Shown here piece by piece: positions 54,691 through 64,000 of a DNA stretch of 64,000 nt. The first letter of the stretch is position 1, and the number at the start of each line of letters is the position of its first letter. The notes beneath the pieces are model-generated. The model made no database searches. It was given only the letters and a program-made list of their open reading frames with translations, and had not been told where the DNA came from. Position numbers and translations under genes: made by a program. The DNA is from Stercorarius parasiticus (Eukaryota; Chordata; Aves; Charadriiformes; Stercorariidae): assembly GCA_013396915.1 (NCBI GenBank), contig VWZL01002834.1:248001-312000 (forward strand). Reading direction: 5' to 3'.

Positions 54691-57600
54691 GCACTCATTT
54701 TATGAGTAGCAACTTTATTCTAATGAAATACTGTGTAGTTGACCTGCTGATCCTAGTAACTCGCTAAGTCTTATTTTAATACCTTGCACATTTTAAGTCA
54801 ACAGTGAAGAAAGTGAATTGTGACAAATTCTGTCCATCTCTGTGTGAACTTCAAATAAAATTACTTAGAATTTGTGTGGCCTTCTTTCCATGTTTTCATG
54901 CGAAGGATTTACTTGTTGGTTTTATTGGCTATATATAGTTGATCTAACTTAACGGTCTTAACTTTGAGCAAGATCCTGAATGATGAGTCACCTTAGCACC
55001 AAGGGAAATGTCTGATTGCACTTGAAATGAGAATTCAGACTCAAAATTGCATGAGTTTCATGTCAAGAAAAAGGAACACAGTGATGTTTAATTAAGTTAA
55101 TTTCCAAGAGCGAAAGCTACATGGAAAATGCAGAAAGGAAACAGTACTTAACGGCTGATTTCTGTGTAAAGCCTATATAGTTTAAATAAACATTAGTGCT
55201 ATTTGATCTTCAACCTATGCAGCACAATTTTTAGGTCCTTGTAATGGTAAATACTGTGCTGTAGAATTTCATGCAGACTTTATCATCGTGGACTTCCCAT
55301 GGACTCTTTTTTAAGGGAAGTTGCTAGGCCTTCCTCATTAATTAAATACAACTTTGTTTAAGTTTTCTGAAACTACCTGTATAATATTACAATTATTAAC
55401 ATAAAAGTCTGGAATTTAATGTTTCTCTAAGAAAATAGTTAACTTGCATTTTTTTTTTTTATTAAATGTTGAATCAAAAGATAAAGTAAGTGAAAATACT
55501 AAGTGGAAGGTTGGAAAAATGTGATGTCTCTTTGTTTAGTGTTTCTGGTGCAGAGGGTTTGCAGAACTGTTTTGTGCTGCTCTTTTAATTAAGACTGTAC
55601 CATAGGGATGTGTTGAACCAAGAGCAAATTATGTGGAAGGAAAATACAATTCCTAAAATTCCCGTGCGCTTGAGAGTTATTTATCATGAGAGTGGCCAAC
55701 AGAAGGTCATTAAGTTACAGACCACTGTACATTTTGAGTAAATGCCTGGCTAGATCTAACAGCCAAGACATGAAAATTTAAATGCACGTTTGCTTATTTG
55801 ACTTCTTCGTTGTGTGCCTCTGCAGGGGCATAGCTCTTGTAGAGGCCAGGAAGAAAGCACTTAATCATGAGGAACGAAGCAAAATAAGAGAAAAAAAATA
55901 TTGAGCAACAGAAACCATACAAGTTTGTTGCTATGGAAATGAATGTATGGCTAAAAAGGAGGAAAAGAAAGTGGGAAGCCATTTTTTTTATTCAACAAGC
56001 CATTTCACAGATTTGCTTAAAGGATTAATGAAAATGCTTTGCGGGTTTTTTTTTTGTGCTATCTACGTAAGAATAGACAGAAAACATAAATTGAAAAGTT
56101 CTTACCAAAATTGGAAAACTTTGCAAATGTGTAAATAAAAGATTTCATGAATGTGTACACAGCAAGAGGTCATAGAACGGAGCCATGTGTTCCATAAGGG
56201 ATAGGAAGGGAAATTAGCAACAGATGAGGCAGTTATTTCTGGGAAAGGAAAGATTTCGTTGTCTCAGTATTCATCAGAGTGACAGGGTAACATACCAGGA
56301 AAAGAGGGAACCTTCCCAGAAGTGAAAAAAGGAACCTAAATGAAAATTGAGGGTGATGCCAGATCATGTAAAAATGAAATTAGTTCAATTAAAAACTGAA
56401 AAATCTGTCAATTAAGCAGTTTGATTCTGATGTTTACATTTTTTTTATTTTAATTTTTCCAGAGGAGTAGACGTGTCTTTAAAGTAATTACCAGACTTAA
56501 ACAAAAAGACAGAACAAGGGATTTTTCTCAATTGGTGGGTCACTGTCCTTCTTTTATTTCCTAAAATTTACTGCAAACCATAACTTAAAATTTTCAAAAG
56601 AATGGGAAAATGGAATAACAAAACCCAATATATGACCAGATAGAAATTTTTTTTATTACAGGTCAGTTTTAGACTAAGACCTTTAGTTTAGACTTAAAGT
56701 CTAAAGCAGAATATGAAAAAATAAACATTTCTAACTCTGTTGGTTTCTTTAGTGAGAGATTCACTTTGACTTGTTTTTTTTGCCTTGCTGATTGGCAAAG
56801 GAGGACTTTCCCTGGTTTTTAATGTCGTGAATCATATAAGCCTAAGTTTTGTTCGCTCTCCAGTGTTCTGTGACCATTTTTGGTGTTGCACCCAAACCAA
56901 GAAACCACTTTCCGATATGCAATTTTTGTCCTGTTAAAAATGACAGGGTAGATAAAATACATTAGGCAAACCCAAGAAAAATTCTCAGAAGTGTTTCTAG
57001 AGTTGTGAAGAGGCAGGAGTTTGAAGGAGATGAAGTAGGTTTGTGAGAAGCAGGAAGAGGGTGTGTAATGCCTCTGTAGAGACTGTAATATGTGAGCATA
57101 GTTAAAACACTTAAGGGCACGTCCTCAGTTTTTGACACTAGTTGAAGTTGTTAATGCAAAGATAGTTTGTATGGTCTGTGAGTCAGGTTGAGAGATATTA
57201 GGCTAGAGAAGAGATCAAGTAGATTATAGTAGAGCTGGAGCAGAGTATGAGGTGCAGCCAAGCCAGGAACCGGAATTTGAATCCAAAGGTATTCTCTGCT
57301 GACCTTTTGCTGTGCTTTGGATCCAAACCACAGGGGACTTACCAGAGTGCCTGTCCCACCAAGATCAATTCAGGTGGGAAATTCCAGCTGGAATTCTAGA
57401 ATTTTTCTTGTTTCAGAAAGCCTCCTTTCTGCGTAAATATTTATGGCTGTAAACAGAAATAAATTATAATCTTTACAACTACGATATTTCGGTCACCCAT
57501 ATTCAGAAAGAAATGTCTCCTTTCTGAACAAAGTAATTCTGTTATAAACCAGCCTTTTGGACTTTAATACGTTTATGCATAGCAGCATTCTGAAGATGTG

Positions 57601-60284
57601 TCTGATTGACATGTTTAACCTCACAGTCTCTATAGTTACCTGTGTTTTTAAGGAGTATGGTTACTACAACTTTCAGAAACCTTTCAGTAGTTAATAGCAA
57701 CAATAAACAAAGTACCCTTATAATAACAAACTGCAGGCACTTTCTCAATAAAGTTACAATTTCAGCAGAAAAAACCCCGTAGATTAAAAGGAAACACCTG
57801 CTCCTGTAAATTACTATGCTGCAGGTTCCAACCCAGGAGACTCTGCAGATGGTTCTGTATTTGCAAACCTGACCTCACGACCCCTTCATCAATCTCTGAC
57901 TGATTGATTCTCTCCAAAGTAGAACACACCATATCCCAAGGTACTAGCAGACACCTTTGAATTAGTCCCAGTCAGAATACTAATTAATTAGTACTTTTGT
58001 TTCATTTTGGAAGTTCTTAACAAGGAACAAAGACAAAGGATTCAATTGTCTCATCGAGCACTAGCACTGACTAAAAGGTAGTACAGTCAGGCAGTTCCAG
58101 GAAGAGCTCCAAAGGGCATTGCACTTCAGGAGGTGTAGTCTTTGCCAGGTTTCCCCACTGACCGGGAATCTGGATTAAGTTGTGCTATGCCCTAGGATTT
58201 TGAGATGGACAAAAAGAAGGTGGAACCTTGATCCTTAAGATGATACAATAGGAATTCATCACTTCAGGTAGCCTTCCCTGTCAGCCAAGAAAAAGTAGAA
58301 GAGAGATCATAAATTCTGTATGTTTATTTTCCCTCCTCAGCTGTTTTCAGGCGTCTTACTTCTTTTATTGTGACCCGAGATTGATTATGCTGGTCTTTTC
58401 TTAACTAGGACAAATTTTCTTACATGCTTCTTCCAATGTGTGTCTATGCAAAGGCCTTGTACAATGTATTGGGACCAGTCTAATCAATACATCCTTTTTC
58501 TTTGTGAAAGAATACATTAACACCCTTTCTATAAAACAACCCTTCTGAAAAAAATAGGTACAAGCTTGTGTTCCCTGCCCAGTCTTACATGTTCCTATTT
58601 TGTCACCTATACTGCTCAAAATTCAGAGGAAGATGGAGTGATATGGTGATACATTTGGGGCTTCAGTGATATCAGTAAAATATTCGGGTCTGTTTCCTCT
58701 TCATTGAGCACTTTGAATTTTACAGCTTCTTTATTCTCTGAATGCGTGAGATACATTAAATGGCTTCCACTCACCTTAAAGAAGATACATGCTTTCCCTA
58801 AAGAAAAAGATTTAGAGAGCAAGGGAAATTAATCTGCATGCAGTTTACCAGAATTCTTTGTAGTTTCAGACTCTTACTGGATCACTGTCATGGGTTATTA
58901 ATTAACTTTGGTAGTCTTTTCTGCATTTCATAGATGCATATATATAAGCCCATCATCTAATCTGATGACATGAACGCATATCACAGACAGTAATAGTCCA
59001 CAAAGCAATCTGTGCACTGAAGCCAATACTTTGTAATTTAGGTATAGTAGAAAGACAACTGAATTTAATATAAGAATGTAAACATATGAAGAATCTATTG
59101 TATTCCTTGGTAAAATATATGGGAATTTTCTGTTGCAAATATGTTCTGTGTTTCTAGTTCATGGTTTTCAAACTTTGTCCTCCAGCTATTGGATTTTTTA
59201 TGGGTTTGTCTGTTAGGTTTAATAGCCCTTGCTGTAAAGCTTGCATTCTTGACTTTTTGATGCTGTAGAACTTGGACTGGAAGTTTTCCTGCCATTTGAC
59301 TCTCAAAGCATCACTAATTCTTTAAACTGATAGGACTTTTACTCAATGCATATTTTTCAGGCAGTCTGAATTACAGAACTATAGTCATTACTATGCTCAG
59401 ACACTGTTTTTTTAAGCTGTAGGGAAACCCAAAGTAATAATTCCCTTTTTGCTTCTCAATCGTATATGAAAAAGACCAGCTACAACAGAAATAAAACTGC
59501 CTTACTGCATTTTTTGCATTAGGAATTAATGTTTGTGAGTACTTGAGGACATAAACCACAGTGAATGCAATTACATGAGCAAGATTGTGTCATTTATTTT
59601 GTATATCTAAAAAGAAACCTGTTTAACAGAAGTGGCTGATTATATAGCTGTAAAAAGCTTTTCATTTGAAATTTCCACTGTGGTATTAATTAAGTCTGAG
59701 AAAACTTACCCGTCCTCAAGTTTGGATAATTCAAGAGAAATCTCACTAAAATCCGATAGAATGCTGTCATTAGAAATTCTTGAAATCTCTAAAATAATAG
59801 GGAATGAAAAGAAAAAAATAGCTTCATGGGAGAAAAACCAAACAACAAGCTTTTTGATACCAAATATTCAGTCCTTTTTCTATGTGCATTGGGTGGAGTG
59901 AGCTTTTTGCTTTTCTAGTCATGATTTATCAATTTTTATTTTCATGTACTTAACGGAAAATATTGTCCTTTGTGCATTCTAAACCCAGCATTATATATTA
60001 GCAATAGCTACATTAAGTGTTTCTTTTTTCATAACCAGCTTTAACTAGTAGCTCTTAGAATATACGTGTCACATCTAGTTCATTATAGTTTGGAAAAGTG
60101 ACACTTGGGAGATTTGAAAATCTGAAACATCAAATGTTACCATGTGCCTAACTAGAACATCTTAATCTTTTCGAATTGCATGTCTTTTGATGAAAAAACC
60201 TCTGTGGCGTCCTGTTGTCCATTTGGACAAAAGAGCAGATGTGTTATATGCATGTGTGCCTGTGCGCTCATCTGTCTGTGAGTG
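54691..60284. other. Gene-free sequence between TAAT-rich islands
   Basis: About 5.6 kb of AT-rich sequence. No coding exon with family similarity, no RNA gene and no recognised dispersed repeat was found. An HNF1-like GTTATTAATTAAC lies at 58894-58906. Confidence 0.6.
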
Positions 60285-60430
60285 CAGCAATATAGCTACA
60301 AAAGTTCCTAGTTAATTAGGAAAGCATTAATTACAACATCAGCCCTTACAGTTAATAGTGTAATTTTTTACTTAAACTGAGTGTGGATTACTTAATTTGC
60401 ATAACAGTTTAATTATAAAGTAAAAATCTA
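60285..60430. promoter_or_regulatory. TAAT-rich island B with OTX/CRX- and POU-like sites
   Basis: It contains the near-palindrome TTCCTAGTTAATTAGGAA (60305-60322), GCATTAATTAC, an OTX/CRX-type GGATTA (60385-60390), an exact octamer ATTTGCAT (60395-60402) and TTTAATTATAAAG. The combination resembles neural or retinal enhancers. Function is inferred. Confidence 0.35.
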
Positions 60431-60455
60431 ATGGTAAAGTACTATAAAAGTGAGA

Positions 60456-60504
60456 TGTATGTATATATTTTTGTATATGTATGTATATATATGTATCTAT
60501 CAAT
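60456..60504 (+). repeat. TATG/TA-rich microsatellite
   Basis: An imperfect GTATGTATATAT-type run lies next to island B. Confidence 0.85.
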
Positions 60505-61119
60505 TTGTTTTAAGATTTCCTTTTCTTTTGCCCCTATCTTTTATCCTTGCCATTTTTCAGTAAGTTTCAAATTCCAGCAAGCAAAGATAACCTTATTTTA
60601 AAGGGTTTTTAAAAAGTAAGTAAAAACGTGCTTATGGAAAACATAAAGATTTAACACATGCTTCCCAGAAAAGCTGTGCTTTCATTAACCACTTTCTAGT
60701 TCACACTAGCAGCATTATGAACTGAGGTCCTGGATGACCAAAATTTACAGCTATTTTTAACTTTGGACACTGGATTAGTCCCATTAACTGTAGTAGGAGT
60801 ACATAAACACGTGAAGTTAAGCATGTCTGTAAAATTAGTGTATAGAACATCTAATTAGAATTCTCATTTTCTTTACTAGGGATTTCTGTAGGACATTTCT
60901 TCATTTAATGTTCTAAAACATATTAATGGAATATTTATGTGATAACTATTATACATTACTAAAAGGAAAAAAGTTAAGTCTGCAGTAGTGTATTTTAAAA
61001 TATAGTATAGTATACCCTTATGGACATACAATGTTTAAAATGCCATGAGAGAGGATTTTTAATTTACAAAACTGAATACATTAAATCTGAATGATATCTA
61101 TCAAAAGCATTTGATCCAT

Positions 61120-61210
61120 TATTTAAATAATTTAGCTGATTTCTTTAAATATGTATTATTCTGTATTTAAATAATTTAACTGATTCCTTTATATATATTC
61201 TTCTATATGT
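61120..61210 (+). repeat. Diverged ~45-bp tandem duplication
   Basis: ATTTAAATAATTTAGCTGAT and ATTTAAATAATTTAACTGAT begin two consecutive related units, the first at 61120 and the second at about 61164. Confidence 0.8.
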
Positions 61211-61438
61211 ATTCTCTATATATTTCTTTAAATAGAAGTGCCTTGACTTAAGGCACTTAGCTAACAGTTTTAAAAAAATGTCACTAAATATGTTATTAAA
61301 TAAGAAAATTCTTCTATGTCATTTTTGTGAAGCACCATTTGACAGTTCAGATCCTTGAAAATGTTACTGAAAATACTGTCAGTTATTATTTGTACGTATT
61401 TCTTTGTGTGATCATATTTATTTTCTGTATTTTTTCAG

Positions 61439-61534
61439 CGCAAAAGTGAAAGTTAAGAATGCTTACATATAAATATCTGGACTGCACGGCTCTTACCCCA
61501 GAAATGCTGTTGTGAAATACTCTGAAAACTGATA
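61439..61534 (+). ncRNA. Possible noncoding exon
   Basis: A consensus acceptor (TTTTCTGTATTTTTTCAG) and a consensus donor (ATA|GTAAGT) bracket 96 nt. All three frames contain stops or have no family similarity. It could be an exon of a noncoding RNA or an untranslated exon of the next gene. It may also be chance. Confidence 0.25.
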
Positions 61535-62099
61535 GTAAGTACATTTACATAACAGTGTTGCAAGTATATAAAGTGAAGGATAATTGACAAAAGTCTCATT
61601 TGTGTAACAGCTTTGACCCATTAGGGGCTTTTAAATCATGCATCACTGACTTCAGGGTTGCCGTTGTCAAGCTACTTACAGATCCTAGTTAAATCAGGCA
61701 TTTCATATTTTTGCCCTTATTCGCTTTTGTTTACCAGCAGGAGACAAAATATTTAATTAGTTTTGGGGCATTTATAATCTCCTCTGGGCCAGCTCCAGCC
61801 ACAATGCTGGACGCCACTTCTGAGTTAATTCCAGTCAGGCTGGCCCCTCCAGTACAACATATGGGGAACCTACAAGCCTTTAGCAAAAGTTGCAACTGAA
61901 CTATTAGAGGGGTGGGACCTCCCTGCTGGGAAAATACTGCGCAACAAAGCAAAAAGGGGCCAGCGTCACCAGTGGAGGTCAAGGCAACACTTAGACCAAA
62001 CAGCATCTGGCAAACTGTGCCAAGTAGAAATCAATGAGAAGCAGGGCAGTGGGTAGTAATTTTATGCCTGTTTGCACAAGAAAATAACTCCTTATGAAC

Positions 62100-62400
62100 A
62101 GAAAAATTATTTTATAAAAAGCTTGCAGCATCCTTTGGCATCACCCTCTCCATTGTTGCTTCATATATTTTTATTTCAGTCAATAAACTGTATGGCACAA
62201 TCTATACATAATTTTGTTTTGGGCAAGTGGCACTAATTGTAGCATTAATTATGTTTCAGGAGATGAGGGGTTTTGAGAGTCTTCTTCCTAATTGGTTAGG
62301 AACCAGATGTATAACTCTAATTCATTTCCAAAGTGCATTACATTCTCTTCATGTTACAGCAATGAGTCAAAGGGTTTGATAAGAAAAAAAACCAGACAGT
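62100..62400. promoter_or_regulatory. TAAT-rich island C with SOX-like and E-box sites
   Basis: It contains CCATTGTTG (SOX-like, about 62150), CACTAATTGTAGCATTAATT (62231-62250), the perfect inverted repeat TTCCTAATTGGTTAGGAA (62285-62302) and an E-box CAGATG just after it. The texture is that of a conserved noncoding element. Confidence 0.35.
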
Positions 62401-64000
62401 TCCTAATATTATAGACTATAGATTCCAACCACTGTAAACTGTTGCAGCTCAGCCCACTTGAAACCTTCCCTTGTTTTCATTTTCCTTTTATTCTCACTTT
62501 CTGTTGCTGCCTGTATCTCTGCTTATATCTTATCTCGTGACCCTTGTTTTTCCCCATTTTCTTTCATTGCACTTTCTTTTTCCCTGAAATTCCAAGTGCT
62601 GGTGTTTATCTTAAATATTGTAAGGAGGCTGCTGTTGAATTCAGTGGGATTGCTCAGGGCTTAGTATTAAACATACTCAAGTCTTTACAGGTTCATGGCA
62701 TTAAAAATCATATTTTGTCCCTTCTGTCTTGTGGACTTTTCTGCTTCTCAAAACAGGGACCATTCTCTTTGATTTTTGGGTTTTGTCTACTTGTCAGGAA
62801 TTATTTCTATTTACAACAATTTCAGCACTCATTTTCATACTTAAACTACCTTGTATTTTCCTGCACATTAATTCTTTTTGTACTTTGAGTGAAGCAGGTT
62901 GCAGATTGCGAAGTCTTTATGGTATAGATATTATACACATGTAATAGTGTTTCATAATAGATTGACTATCTTGCAGTGCCCACTTCCATGTCTCCTTAGT
63001 TTTCTGTGGTTACGGGTGCTGGGAAGATGTTGGCTTCAGTCTGTGGGTCTTCATGCCTTTTGATAAAGAAAAGAATAGACTTTAGAGGGTGACTTTTCAC
63101 TGTAGGAAAAAATAAAGAAAATCAATGTTCCCGCACTTCAGTTGAAGGAGGAGAAAGCTGAATGTTGGTAGAGTCCGTTATTGGTCCTGTCTGATGGAAT
63201 GTTGCCATATGACGAAAAAGAACTCACTAGAAGTGAAGTGGACTAATTGTTGGTGTCCGGGGAGAAAAACAGTGCTTATACTTAGTGCAGTTTTTTGACA
63301 GTTATAAATTATACAGAAAAGTTTTAATAAAATAGGTAAAATGCTTCTTTTTTTTTTTTCTTTAAGTTCTGCTTTTGAAATACATCAAGCTACTTGGTTG
63401 ACTGAAATCAGCATGTGCAAGCAGTTTGTTTGTTTGGTTTTAAGTAAGATTTTTTTCCGCTGATGTATCTGGGAAAATCAGTGGGAGCACATTCTTCCAT
63501 TCCTCTCCTTTGATACTATGAAGCACCTTTAATATCTCCCTTCCTCTACTCCTCCTTCTCCCCTCAATAGTAAACTGAAAGCTCCACTAGTGTAACGTCT
63601 GTCTCTTCATTAGGCTGTGCTAAAATAAGTTCATTGCCAATACAAAGAGTCTGTACTACTGTATGAACAGCTTTAGTTTTTTCCTGCGTATCAGCATGAC
63701 AATCCCCACGTATTATGAGAAAAAGGTTTATGAGAAAATAGGAGTTGTCTTTTCACACATCGATAATTCATCATCTTCAACAGCTAGCTGGGGAGAGCCC
63801 TAACACCCAACTGTAAGAACCCCGTAAATGCTAAGACATCTGCATTGTTGGCCAGAGCTGGAAGCCACTGCTCTCAACAAAGCCCAAGTGAAATACATAG
63901 TTACTAATTAGCAAATAGGTTGGATATGGGCATAATTGAATTGGAAATTATAGTATTTGCCATTTTAGCTATAGGATTAGACATGTTCTTAGGAGGAATT
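62401..64000. other. Gene-free right end of the window
   Basis: AT-rich sequence with short unsupported frames only. No GC-rich bHLH coding block is present, so ATOH7, if it follows as in other vertebrates, starts beyond 64000. Confidence 0.6.

Noticed and set aside
61731..62006. 91-codon minus-strand frame
   Set aside because: No family similarity, no splice context and unremarkable codon use. It is more likely chance in a GC-richer patch.

Overview
The window looks like avian nuclear DNA. It is AT-rich and intron-dense, has canonical GT-AG splice sites, two CpG islands at promoters, and CR1 LINE 3' ends of the kind that dominate bird genomes. No bacterial-style gene organisation, tRNA, rRNA or CRISPR was seen. 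Three complete vertebrate genes can be read exon by exon, and each assembled coding sequence stays in frame from ATG to stop.

Layout. (1) Positions 230-324 hold what looks like the last coding exon of a gene whose body lies to the left. Vertebrate gene order would make it DNA2, but the sequence itself does not prove this. (2) Positions ~695-28315 hold RUFY2 on the + strand: 18 coding exons and 606 residues, with a RUN domain, a long coiled coil and a complete C-terminal FYVE zinc finger. Intron 12 contains a second, alternative last exon that would give a 437-residue protein without FYVE. (3) Positions ~29540-36700 hold HNRNPH3 on the - strand: 9 coding exons and 341 residues, with two quasi-RRMs and Gly/Tyr/Arg-rich regions. 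It converges tail to tail with RUFY2. (4) A CpG island at ~36040-37250 is the shared head-to-head promoter of HNRNPH3 and PBLD. (5) Positions 37358-52650 hold PBLD on the + strand: 9 coding exons including a 30-nt micro-exon, and 288 residues of a PhzF-fold isomerase-like protein. (6) Positions 52651-64000 hold no protein-coding gene. By synteny ATOH7 should lie further right. The gap contains several islands dense in homeodomain (TAAT) sites that are candidate long-range enhancers, plus one possible noncoding exon.

The genes do not form a pathway. RUFY2 is an endosomal Rab/PI3P effector, HNRNPH3 a nuclear splicing protein and PBLD a cytosolic metabolic enzyme homologue. The most interesting signals concern RNA processing and regulation. 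They are the FYVE-less RUFY2 terminal exon, a duplicated copy of the RUFY2 exon 17 splice donor that creates a possible poison exon, a CR1 fragment against the exon 4 acceptor, G-runs behind a weak HNRNPH3 donor, and the TAAT-rich islands downstream of PBLD. An exact 230-bp duplication between single Ns at the RUFY2 promoter is most likely an assembly artefact.
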